NCBI GenBank assembly: GCA_903813345.2
Contig: CAIIXF020000003.1
Location: 8,935,912-8,999,911, forward strand
DNA length: 64,000 nucleotides
Reading direction: 5' to 3'
From: Owenia fusiformis
Lineage: Eukaryota > Annelida > Polychaeta > Sabellida > Oweniidae
Positions within the stretch are counted from its first letter, which is position 1. The number at the start of each line of letters is the position of its first letter. The notes under the pieces are model-generated. The model searched no databases and was not told the DNA's origin. It saw nothing but the letters and a program-made list of their open reading frames with translations. Shown piece by piece: positions 23,366 through 34,112 of this stretch. The position numbers and the translations under genes are program-made.

Positions 23366-24630
23366 GCCTATACGTAGTTTGTTATTACACAGAGTGGTAT
23401 TTTAAGTTACAGGGGTTTGCGATACGTAATTACCTATAGAAAGCCGAAGATAGGTAATTCGAAAACATATGTTTTTCACCAAGAAATTATGTCATTTATA
23501 GATCAAATATCATTTATTAAACTTTAAAATAGTAACAACAAACATTTCTCATTTGATCTGCATAGAAATTAAGTGGTCTTTCACATTCATTGATGCTATA
23601 AACGATGCCATGTGATAATGCATGAAATTGTTGGATTTACACATTCTTCATCAGTTTTGCTTATTTTGAATGTATGAAATCAGCCATTTCTTGTGGTTTC
23701 AATTGTTTAAATTTTACAATTTGATCACTCTCAGTAATTTAATCACTCTCATTGCTCGATCATGCTAGAAATTTAACATTTCGCCTTAAAGTGCCCGATA
23801 AACTATAAAATGCGCATGCGTCCTGGTGTTGATAAACTATAAATAGCGAAAATCCAGGGTTTGTCACCACAAGGTAAGCCAGGACGTGTTGAGAGAACAG
23901 CTAGTGTTGATATTAGGGAGGTTAAGATTAGCGTAAAAATATACGTGTACCTATCCCGTATGTTTGTTACGGATACGTATAGGTAATGCGTATTGCAAAA
24001 TGAGTTTAAGATTAACGTAAAAGGCTGCGAAACCATATGCTACAATTTATGATAAAATTAACTCCTAATCATAGAATAAAAACCATGCGATGGCTTATAT
24101 AGCATATACCAGTACATGTCACCTCCAAGAATTGTTATATACTTCAGAGAGTGTGTGGTGTAGCTACTGTAGTTGGGAGGGGGTGATGCTTGTGGGCCCG
24201 CTAATGGGGCAGTGACTTAAGCCGAAATGTTAAATTTCTAGCATGATCTAGCAATGAGAGTGGCCAAATAGTAAAGTTAAACAATTAAAACCACGATATA
24301 ATGGCTGATTTCATACATTTACAATAAGCAAAACTGATGAAGAATTTGTAAATTCAACAATTTCATGCATCATCACATGGCATCGTTTATCGCATCAATG
24401 AATGTGTTCGACCACTTAATTTCTATACAGATCGAATGAGAAATGTTTGGTGTTACTATTTTAAAGTTTATTGGATGATATTTGATCTAGAAATGACACA
24501 ATTTGTTTGATAAAAACATACGTTTTCGAATTACCTATCTTCGGCCATTTATAGGTAATTACGTATCGTAAACCCTGTAACTTAGGTAAAATACCGCTTA
24601 GTGTAATAACAAACTACGTATAGGTATAGG
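23366..24630. repeat. Inverted-repeat (foldback) element with ~420-bp arms
   Basis: The left arm (23366-23790) and right arm (~24205-24630) are reverse complements with moderate divergence; both ends read TATACGTAGTTTGTTATTACAC. Shared internal landmarks include cctgtaact-tacgataattacct, catttctcattt-gatct and gaaattgttgaatt. The ~410-bp loop holds a second inverted-repeat half (23920-24145) whose partner is at 25793-25995. No transposase is visible. Confidence 0.8.
23920..24145. repeat. Inverted partner of 25793-25995
   Basis: This stretch, with landmarks GGTTAAGATTAGCGTAAAA, GCGAAACCATATGCTACAAT and AAAACCATGCGATGGCTTATAT, is the reverse complement of 25793-25995. The pair spans ~2 kb and is interleaved with the foldback arms at 23366-24630. 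Confidence 0.75.
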
Positions 24631-24649
24631 TAAATGGGTTATTTACGCT

Positions 24650-25792
24650 AATCTTAAACTCCCTATTGAATTTATATGTAGCCAGATAAGTTTCCTTATT
24701 GAAATTACATATGGTTATTAGCAATACTTTGTAGGTGCTAAATAATAAAATATTTAAAGTATATATGAGAGAAATTGGTCATTTCGAACCTGTTGAAAAG
24801 TTTGTGGCTCTCGGCTACACCGGGGAATTTACTTCCATGAGTACACACATAAATGTGGGGTTCCCCAAGAGGTACGCGACAAGGTGACCTGGCATCAAAT
24901 GTGCGACTAAATGCTACTATCGAGAAGATAAAATAACGAATACGACAATAAGTTATTGCATGTGACAATTCCGAGCCTTCATCTCACTGAAGTATTTTGA
25001 AGTGAAAATAGGATTTTTGTTTTGATACATGGATTCAGATGAACGTAACTTTATTCTGACAACTAGTCAAAACTGAACAAAATTGATTGTACGTAACAGA
25101 CAATTTATTGTTTTACAATGTTTTGATTGGCTAAACGAATGAAACCAACAAATTATGGCATGTAAAATGACAATTTTGAAATGTAAAAAATTTAAAAGTG
25201 ACAAACACAACCTCCCTATCCACTCTTTGGGAGCCCTAGTAAATCAGTCATATGTACATGTAGCAGTGGTAGTGTACAGCTTATTATCACACCACGCTTT
25301 GTATTCCAAAGCCTGTTGTTTGTAATAACACTGTTCACTCAACGTATGTTTTGTGTGTGGGCAGTCAACGATAATCATTGTTTTATCCCGGTTATATGAC
25401 CTCGGCAATTATAACAAAACCGTACTAAACGAAAAAAACGCAAATAAGAGAAAGCTTTCACACACATATAAAAAATGAACTAGTCTAATCCGCCAGTATA
25501 AACTCTGTGCTATACGTAGCTACACAACTCCCTCTAAAGTACAGTACGGCCCACGACTAACTTTCATGTAAGGCCATGCTTCAGCGCACCTATAAAATTG
25601 GCGCGCTGCAATGAGAAACTCTCTGTGTTCAAACTCTCTCAGCGACTCAGCGCGACGCTGTTTGCGACTCAGAGCATAGATACTTGCGCTATGTTATAAA
25701 TAGCATCGGGCTACGGCCAATTTATGCCTGTCCCGTGTTACTATTAATTACCACTGGTCAATTAGAGAGCGTCGTGGCGTGCGTGTATATAA
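24650..25792. other. No gene recognised upstream of the GIMAP exon
   Basis: The 5' exon(s) and promoter of the GIMAP-like gene could lie here, but no ATG-bearing exon with a matching-phase donor stands out. A GC-richer stretch with several gactcagcg motifs lies at ~25640-25680. Confidence 0.35.
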
Positions 25793-25995
25793 CTTCTTGG
25801 AGGTGACATGTACTGGTATATGCAATATAAGCCATCGCATGGTTTTCATTCTTCAGATGTCATTTTATCATAAATTGTAGCATACGGTTTCGAAACCTTT
25901 TAAGTTATTCTTAAACTCGTTTTGCAATACCGTAACAAACATACGGATAGGAATAGTCACACGTATATTTTAACGCTAATCTTAACCTCTCTTTT
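25793..25995. repeat. Repeat copy directly upstream of the GIMAP exon
   Basis: Reverse complement of 23920-24145; it ends ~55 bp before the splice acceptor at 26050. It may be one end of a transposon sitting in the intron that precedes the exon. Confidence 0.7.
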
Positions 25996-26040
25996 GATTA
26001 TAAAACGTTTAAAAAACTCCTTTTTTATAAGCATGAGACT

Positions 26041-26050
26041 TGCTTTTCAG
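26041..26050 (+). promoter_or_regulatory. 3' splice acceptor of the GIMAP exon
   Basis: The pyrimidine-rich TGCTTTTCAG immediately precedes the conserved N-terminal strand of the GTPase domain. It leaves a split codon (one base from the preceding exon plus GT). Confidence 0.75.
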
Positions 26051-27342
26051 GTGAACCAAGGAGGATCGTGCTAATTGGAAAGACTGGCGTTGGAAAAAGT
26101 TCAACAGCCAATACTATTCTGGGCAAACGAAAAAAGGGAGAGGGATGGTTTGACGAATCGCCCAGTCTAGGCTCGGTTACTAGAACAACCACCGTTTTGG
26201 GGTGCACAAATGGTTCAACTCGCTATAAAATCATCGATACTCCCGGATTTAAAGACACAGGCAGATCAGAAGACGACGTTCTTCGAGAAGTTGCACTATC
26301 AATACAATATTCATCTCCGGGTCCCCATGTTATCGTAATTGTGGCTGAATTTAAACGATTTACACAAGAGGATACTGATGTCATTGCTAACATTAGAAAA
26401 CTATTTGGCGTCAAAGTTATGGAAAAATATGGGGTTCTCTTGTTTACTCATGGCGACGATATTAAAGATGAAATACGCCGCTTGAAATATGATGATTTTG
26501 ATGATCATGATGATGCTGAAGTGGATGAGGATACCTTTATTAAAGCGGCTGAAAAAAAATTCCATGCAGAAAGCGAAAATATACCAGAGCTTCGGGAACT
26601 AGGCAAAGAATGTTCTAATAGAATTTTCTTTATCGATAACAGGTCTAAAGGTCGATACAAGGAGGCTTCGCGCTTTTATAAAGCAATTTATGAGTGGGGT
26701 CTTGGTCGGGATTACTGTACAGATAGTCATCAACTTGCCAAAATGATAGAAGAAGATAGAAAGAAAAGAGATGATGAACTTGATAGCGCACTGAAAGAAA
26801 AATTGAAAAATATGAAACAACAATTTGAATCAGATGTTAGCGAACGGAAAATAAAAAAGGATGAAGAAGTTGAGACGATCAATGAGAAGTTTCGTAATAC
26901 AGTCTTGCAAAGTACATTTCAAAGTGATTTAAACTCACGTAAGGAAATGCTGAATGATGAACGGCATGCTAAATTAGACGTCGCTGTGAACTCATATGAA
27001 AATGATATCGACAAAATGAGAAGGAACTTTGATATTGAAGTTAAAAAATGCAAACGTGAATATGAAAAGGAAAAATCTAAACCAGTTGAACCGTCCTCTC
27101 GTGTATTAAAGACAATTGCGATGGCACTTGGTATTGGCACTGCAGTAGCCGGTACCGTTGCTGGTGGATTCGCTGCAATACCGGTCGGTGCCGCCGTTTC
27201 TGGCGCAGTCGCTGGTGTAGCTACGATACAAGCTGCCGCAAGCGCTCTTGGAGTTGCTGCCGGTGGAGCTACAGCCGCAACAGCAGGTATCGGCTCACTT
27301 GCTTTAGGAAACAAGATAAGGAAATCTTGTAATATCATGTAG
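26051..27342 (+). CDS. GIMAP/AIG1-family GTPase, large 3' exon
   Basis: GTP-binding protein of the GIMAP (AIG1/IAN) family, which in animals is linked to immune-cell survival and membrane trafficking (family knowledge). Counting the GTG at 26068 as residue 1: P-loop GKTGVGKS (4-11), switch-I Thr region TRTTT (38-42), DTPGF (57-61), THGDD (127-131; the G4-equivalent), a FFIDNR segment (187-192), a charged coiled coil (~225-340), an Ala/Gly-rich hydrophobic region (~347-414) and a terminal CNIM. The true exon begins at 26051 after ttgcttttcag: the frame gives EPRRIVLIGKTG, no in-frame ATG lies between the stop at 25996-25998 and the P-loop, and the ATG at 26033 is out of frame. The start Met must therefore be in an upstream exon not identified here. 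No frameshift is seen; it looks functional. Confidence 0.9.
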
Positions 27343-27985
27343 TTATTTCGTAGCGTGTTTAATACAGTGAATGTAGTTGCTATTTTAAATGACCGAAATA
27401 TGTCAACAAAATCTTACAAAACTCTCCCTAGGGTACCTGTAAAATCGTATTGCGCCCAAACCTCTATTTTTCTTGAAACCATAAACGGACATGATGAATG
27501 GATTAATTTCAATGCAGCTCCAGTGAGTACATGAGATACATAAACACATATATTTGGAATGTACAATATCAAACTACCGTACCCAGGCAGTCACTACATG
27601 TAAAACAGATACAGGCTACATTTAAGCAAATGGAGGGCGTGGGTTTATTTCCATATTTCTAAACGTAAACTAGATTTTACATATATATTCCTAGTGTTCT
27701 ACCATACATAAAAAGTGCCATCAAGCAGATTATAAATATTTTTAAAGAAAAACCCCGTACGGGCAAAGGAAGAGAATAGTGGGTGTTTTAGGTAAATATT
27801 AAAGGCAATCTAGGATACTAGTTTTTAGTTAATCCATTAATGTATAGCGCGCGTGCAAGTTTCACTTTGAATATTTTACTTCTTTTGACAATATTGACTT
27901 ATTCCTCACTCAAAGTCGATTTACTCAAAAGTTCCATGGACGAAAGTTAAAAAATCTCGCGCATGCGCAATCGAGGTAGGCTAGT
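27343..27985. other. 3' flank of the GIMAP gene
   Basis: Presumed 3' UTR and downstream sequence. No clear AATAAA was seen within the first few hundred bases. The segment 27560-27700 belongs to the small foldback family also present at 10120-10415. Confidence 0.45.
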
Positions 27986-29160
27986 GTGCATATTAGGGTG
28001 GTCCAACATTTGATAAATTTTAAGTTCGGTTATGCTCACTTAGAATTGGGTTCATTTGGACCTAAAAAGCACCCCTGTGAAATATTTTCACTCAACTCCA
28101 CTGGGAAAAGACCACTAGTTGTTTGTATTTATATCAATCAGCGGAGTTTTTTTTATGCATATACTTGTGTTTTTCATAAAAAAACATCAATGCACTTTTT
28201 ATTGACTATAAGATTGCATCATATAATTCCCAAAAATATTTATCATTTTAAGGATTATCTATGGTTTAACACCCAGGTATTTTTAGTTTTCAAACTTCAG
28301 AGGGCTTTGAATCATTGATAACGATCGCTTTTGAATAATATAAATGCTATTTTAAATAGGTTTTATGTGTGCCAATAATTTCTCAAATTGTATAAAAGGT
28401 ACCCATTCCTAAATCCCAAGAATTTTTTATTTGAGAAATTCCCCATAGTAATCCAATGGTACAGATTTTGAGATAATTGGAAAGTCAATTATAAATAGGC
28501 CACACCTCATTGGATTGTAATATAAATCAAAACAATCCAATGAAGTGTGTATACTGATTAACTATCCTGTTATACACTGTGGCTAGTCGATCTATGTGGA
28601 TGCATTCATTTATATGCAATGTATCGTGGGTGCTCGCCTCTTTCAATGGAAGAATTTTACACTTCTGTTTAAATAATCTATATTTACTCATCTGTGTATA
28701 TCATACTTCATTGATTTACAAAACCAAAGCTACGCTATAAACACACATTCTCTGATATTTTTACGGAGAATAGATAACTCAAACGAGTTCACTCAGCTTG
28801 TTTTATCACCTCGCTCATAGCTGTGAGAAGGTATGTATAATTTGCCATAGGTTTACCTTATAATGGGGAATAAAAAAATTCAAGTAATATAATTATTTCA
28901 CGTACACAAACATGTTTGTGTGAAGTAAAATACAAATACAATGCGTTCTACAATATTTTTGGGGTTATGGTATGAAATATCCGCTTTAAAAAAGCAATTT
29001 AATTACGATGTATCATGTGGATTAGTAGACGTTCTTAATGGATTCAATGAACAGGCTGGCTAGGTTTTAATTGAATCATTTTGAATGTGTATATTTTTAA
29101 TATTTTAATCCACAAAAACAATAATGATGCTATATTGGTAATTGGAAAGATTCCACTTAC

Positions 29161-29323
29161 CATGATTTCAAAAAATTGGAAATATATAATATTATTCTTA
29201 GATTTGGGTCATTTGTTTCAAGGAATCTGTGGGCTCGTTCAGCTGAGCTGACAAAATCATCAAGATTTACAGATGGTCCATCTGTTGGCTGCTCATTGTC
29301 ACTTTTAAGGAATGTTAATGGCT
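29161..29323 (-). pseudogene. Conserved exon-like open segment within the Transib-like element (copy A)
   Basis: Minus-strand segment bounded by a CAG acceptor-like site (29324-29326) and a consensus GTAAGT donor (29155-29160). It translates without stops, with SEPLTFLKSDNEQPTDGPSV followed by DFVSSAERAHRFLETND. The diverged copy at 39786-39939 keeps the frame and the donor, and differs by a 9-bp indel and mostly conservative substitutions. I do not recognise the protein; it may be part of the transposon's own gene or a captured host exon. Confidence 0.45.
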
Positions 29324-29591
29324 CTGAAACTTGTAGCCTTACCCAAGTCGGTATTTATTTACTTATCTGATCTTGAATTATTACCACCTTGTACAATCCA
29401 ATGCATCATCGCTGATATTATGCTAAGTTATTCAGCAGTTCCTAGATTCCCATTATACCTACCCTACCTAAGGGTATTGCGAAATATTATTGATTGACAA
29501 GATCGCATGGACACGACGTGTGACTTCAGGCTGATTGACCAATCAAAACGTTATCTGATATGATCGAGTGTTTCTTAAAAGTTACAATATA

Positions 29592-30202
29592 CAATTGTTG
29601 ACCTCTCAAGAGGTCAACCGGCAAAATTGTATACCGAGACTGTAAACTGAGAAACTACTGTTGACAGAGACCGAAGGTCGAGGTCAACAGTAGTTTCAAG
29701 GTTTACAGTTGAGGTATATGATTTTGACCATTGACCGAATGGAGAGGTCTACAATTGTTTTATTAGTCAGAAGAAACTAATAATACTCATATATACGACA
29801 GTCATCGATCATGGCTTCATTTCACAATCTTTTCTCTGAACCACGCCAGCAATACTTTTTTAAGAAAATCTGAACACAGTGGAAGCTAAACTCTTAATAA
29901 GCACATAACTGCGTACTCACTAGACTAGTAAATTGATGTTAATTTTGCGTTTCTATTTGTATTTTTTCTATACTCGTCGTGTAGAAAAGTCAAAATATCA
30001 CTTTCATCAACGTTTACAAAATGTCCGTCTACCATTTTTTTCTGTAAACATTGTGACGTCATATTTCCCATAATTCACAAGTGTAGTAGAGTAACCTACG
30101 CAGTCAATAATATGATATCCCATGATGCACAAGTGAAGTACAGGCAAAAAATGTTGGCCGCTAATTGACTAATCAGATTTGAGTATTTACACTGAGGTAC
30201 TA
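29592..30202. mobile_element. Nested insertion (611 bp) with ACAATATA duplication
   Basis: The stretch is absent from copy C, where the empty site reads agttacaatatattatg. In copy A, ACAATATA occurs on both sides (29584-29591 and 30203-30210). The insert begins CAATTGTTGACCTCTC and has an internal inverse (GAGAGGTCTACAATTGT at ~29740) plus a second hairpin around GTTGACAGAGACCGAAGGTC. The 8-bp duplication would suit a hAT-like element, but its outer ends do not pair well, so the family is uncertain. Confidence 0.6.
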
Positions 30203-30501
30203 ACAATATATTATGTTATTAAATGTACATTGGAATGTAAGCAGTCATTAATACTCATACAAATGAAATCATGCAATTCAATGTTGATTCAAAATCAAAA
30301 CTGAATTCACGATGGAAATGCACAAAGACCTTGTCCGGCGATGTAGGGCCATCGTTGATTGGTCAAATTTTATCGACAAAAACATTTGGTCGGTAAAGCA
30401 CGTGGCTTTCTCTTGGGTACAAGGCAGTCATAATAGAAATCAAGATAAGTAAAAGAGACCGACTTGGGCAAGGCTATGAAACTTGATTTGTGGGTATTCC
30501 A

Positions 30502-31183
30502 CGCCCAGGCTCAATAAAACCGTGCAATTAGCCTTTAGAATTTGATAAAAATTAACTTCCTTCAAAGAGTTTAAGTTCCGGTTGATAATGTAACCATATG
30601 AATGTAGAATGCAATCTCAAAATTGTTTCAAGTTAATTTTAATTTAAAAAAGTTATGGTTAATTGAATTTTCTCCTTCTTTCCCTTGTCTAATTTTTTGG
30701 TAATATTTTTGTAAAAAAGGAACACTGATGGGATATTAATTTCAGATAAGACAGTCATGTATTGATCATTCCTAAATTGACGTGTGATGTAGGGATGTCA
30801 TTTTTAATGAAAGTGGCGACAGACCTGTTACTCACTGAAAAAATTGTTTACCAATTTTTCATGAGAAAAATTGTGCTTGAATGATTTTTTAGTAATAAAT
30901 AGGATAAAACTATTTCATGCTTAGCAAAGGACTTCATGGAGAAAGATTAATAAAAAAACGTATAAGGTCATATTGAAAAAAGCGACAGTATCGAATGTTT
31001 CAAAACACCATATTCATGCAAATTTTTTTTTAAAAAACAAAGGTAAATCCAAGCTTTTTTTACTTTTTCTGATAGAGATTGTTCCTGCTGAATAGCAAAA
31101 ACCGTTGGTATCTTTCTCACATGCTGATATAGTATTTAAATCTATGGGCAACATCAATTGCATGGTTTTATTGAGCCTGGGGG
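30502..31183. mobile_element. Nested MITE (682 bp), TIR CCCAGGCTCAATAAAACC
   Basis: The ends are inverted repeats of ~27 bp built on CCCAGGCTCAATAAAACC. The flanking 4-bp duplication is TCCA (30498-30501 and 31184-31187). Copy C has the empty site (attccagtgggt). No coding capacity is visible. Confidence 0.75.
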
Positions 31184-34112
31184 TCCAGTGGGTTGATGGG
31201 TCTTTGGCTCTGAATTAACTTCATTGGCGTTCCTAATTTCAACATTTTCATTGTCATCGTTACATGTTATGGACCCGTTTTTCAAATTAAGATATTAGGG
31301 ATAAAACCATAGTTTTTTCATGAGTAATGGCATTTTCCAGTTGATGGGTTTATCTATAGTATTTTCAATTCTTCACGAGGGTGTGTTATAATGGTTTTGC
31401 TAATTACTTTACTGAATGAGGAATGTTTATCTAAACAATGAATACAAAGAAAATCTGGCCAGTTGTCCATCAGTAAATAAATCATCATGATAAGAGTATA
31501 ATTTATTATAGCATCCATTTGTTACCGTTCTGAATCCAAATGATACATAGTGGCATCCATTTTATACATATATGTTGACGTTTACGAAATGTTTTTCAAG
31601 TATCTTCCCTATAACAGGAATATAGTAGCTGAAACTTTCACACATTGTGATACTATGCATATTGAATATTTATGCAAGATTTCAAGTCACAAAGTTAAGT
31701 AGAAACTCTGAGATCACTTACCCCGATTTGCTGTCATATTTTTGCAATGATCCCATTCCCTATAATGTACGCGAGCACCCATGATACATTGCATATAAAT
31801 GACTGCATCCACATAGATCGACTAGCCACAGTGTTATATACATTAAGATGAAAAACACAAGCGAATGCATTAAAAAATCCCCCGATTCATTCTACAAACA
31901 ACTTGCGGTCCTTTACCCACGGTGCCACCAAAATATGATGCGTTTTCACACTTTTTACCAGTAACAACTCTTTATCTGTGTTGACAAATTGAGTATACCA
32001 GGATGTCATTTTGTCATTAAATGGTGCAAACATGATAACAATACCCTTATTTTTCTATTTGTTTTTTTTAAGTATCTTTTTTTCTGGGAAATCCACCCAT
32101 GGTGCCATTGAACAATGATGCATTTTTGCGATTTTAACATTGGCACTGTTGAGAATAAAGAATGTGTTTCATTGATAGATTAGACAGGGGGGGGGGGGAT
32201 TTGACACACAGTATTATCCAAGGGGTGGGATTTTTCTGTAGTTCCCCATCCCGAGAGTAGGGATTTTGTTAATAATAGAAATGGTCACTATTTGACCAGC
32301 TATAATTTAATCCCATGGTTGGAAAGTTGACTCACAAGGTTACTCCCAGGATTGGAATTTTACAGCCCAATTTTGTCTTTACCCCCACCCATTCCTATAT
32401 GGGGATCTCATGCAAAACTATGAATAGTACATTATGCTGAATTACTCATGTGATCTGTATCAGATGAATCTTTCCCTTTTTTCATTTTTAAGTTGTGCAT
32501 TTGGAAAAAGTTAGTTGTGTCGTTTCTGCTTTGTTATTGATGAAGTGGGGGATGGGAAGGGGTGATTCAAATTGTCGTCAACCTCATTGCTTAGGTACAT
32601 GAAAGCTTTATCTATTGTAGAATCTCTTCATCTATAAAAGGAATGTTAAACAAAAATGGATTAAGTCATATTAATTAATATTCCTTGGGGGCAATATCTG
32701 TATGCAGTTCCACACATCACCCTCAGGGATATATGTGAATCGGCTGTAGTATCCCTTTATCACCAACACATTTAGTGACATATTATTGTTGTCTCCAACT
32801 TTTTTTGTGAACTATGTTCGGCAGTTGGCATTCGATGGTCGGTGTCTGTAATGAATGGCAGGTGTTGACTTTTTGCATGGCAATGCCTTGTTAATCGATC
32901 ATGCAAAGGGTCGGGGTTAAGAAATCGTAATTTTTTTAGTAACACTTTATTTATTGTAGAATCCCTTTATGATTAAAGGGTATGTTATTGGAAATACTTT
33001 CAGAATAAGTGAATATTGTATATCCTATATAAGTGGATTAGTTGAGTTGGTTTGGGTATATTAAAATTTTTCTTTGGAGCTCAGACGGAAAACAGTTCCA
33101 CACATTATAGTCCATAGAGTTACAGGTGAAATATATCAACAAGGAAAACAAATTAACCATATAATACCTTCATGAATAAATGGTGAGTTTTAAAAATACT
33201 TAAATATGTGAGGACTAGACAAGGCAAATATAGAAAAATATAATAATAGTCTATTAATTAGACACATTCTTTATTTTTCAACTATGCGGCTAAAAATCGT
33301 GAAAATGCATCATTTTTCAATGGCACCATGGTTAAATTTCCCAAGAATAGGCTACTAAAAATACAGGTCATCATTATCATATTATAACTTTTGAACGACA
33401 TAATGACTTCCTCATATCCTCAATTTATCCAAGCAGAAAAAGAGCCGTTTTGTCGAAAATCAGTAAAAAATGTGGAATCTCGTCATTTTTTGGTGGCACA
33501 GTGGGTAAATTTCCCATAGGAGTTGATGGAAAATATTTCACAGGGAATGTTTTCAGGCCAAAATGAACCCAAATCCAAATAAGCATGACCGAACTCAAAG
33601 TTCATGAAATTTTGGACCACCTTAGTGAATATAAACGTGAAAATGTAATGGCCGATCTATTTGTACAAACTCGTCTCCAAAAGGAGAAAGAGTCGAAGGC
33701 AAATATACATATCATAAAAAAACATCAATGCACTTTTTATTGACTATAAGATTGCATCATATAATTCCCAAAAATATTTATCATTTTAAGGATTATCTAT
33801 GGTTTAACACCCAGGTATTTTTAGTTTTCAAACTTCAGAGGGCTTTGAATCATTGATAACGATCGCTTTTGAATAATATAAATGCTATTTTAAATAGGTT
33901 TTATGTGTGCCAATAATTTCTCAAATTGTATAAAAGGTACCCATTCCTAAATCCCAAGAATTTTTTATTTGAGAAATTCCCCATAGTAATCCAATGGTAC
34001 AGATTTTGAGATAATTGGAAAGTCAATTATAAATAGGCCACACCTCATTGGATTGTAATATAAATCAAAACAATCCAATGAAGTGTGTATACTGATTAAC
34101 TATCCTGTTATA

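Larger units (their letters stand above)
28575..31833. mobile_element. Transib/RAG-type non-autonomous transposon, copy A (3259 bp)
   Basis: Inverted termini of ~62 bp begin CACTGTGGCTAGTCGATC on both sides, with about two mismatches. The flanking 5-bp duplication is TTATA (28570-28574 and 31834-31838). A CAC-(A/T)-GTG-like heptamer end plus a 5-bp duplication is the signature of the Transib superfamily and of RAG-like transposons (established knowledge). A second independent insertion (39187-42233) has a different 5-bp duplication, which validates the boundaries. No RAG nonamer is seen and no transposase was recognised. Two smaller elements are nested at 29592-30202 and 30502-31183. Confidence 0.8.
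27990..33640. mobile_element. Outer transposon-like unit with AGGGTGGTCC inverted ends
   Basis: The left end at ~27993 reads AGGGTGGTCCAACATTTGAT, followed by agttcggttatgctcact-agaattgggttcatttgg; the inverse lies at ~33540-33625 (ccaaatccaaataagcatgaccgaactc...ttttggaccacct). Inside, sequence at 31900-32150 is repeated inverted at 33290-33520 (shared ATGGTGCCATTGA, ATGATGCATTTT and TTGGTGGCAC landmarks). A Transib-like element (28575-31833) has inserted into it. The target duplication is not clear. No transposase was recognised. Confidence 0.55.
28159..33711. repeat. Tandem duplication, copy A
   Basis: This 5.5-kb segment is repeated next to itself as copy B (33712-38828), with no differences noticed by eye in the stretches compared except a G-run length (12 versus 17) and a ~423-bp block missing from copy B. 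The offset is 5538 bp before the missing block, 5115 after it and 5120 after the G-run. The duplication starts inside the outer element, so its left terminus (27990-28158) is single-copy. Confidence 0.95.

Noticed and set aside
23801-24700. Poly-G runs and repeated TACGTATAGG motifs as telomere-like sequence
   Set aside because: The G runs are simple homopolymers at separate sites and the TACGTATAGG motifs belong to transposon ends; no telomeric hexamer array.
26223-27338. Minus-strand frames opposite the GIMAP exon, including an Ala/Pro-rich 139-residue one
   Set aside because: These are antisense shadows of the Ala/Gly-rich C-terminus and GTPase domain; no independent domain.
28575-31833. 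hAT or CACTA assignment for the CACTGTG-ended element
   Set aside because: hAT elements normally give 8-bp duplications and CACTA elements 2-3 bp; both insertions here have 5-bp duplications.
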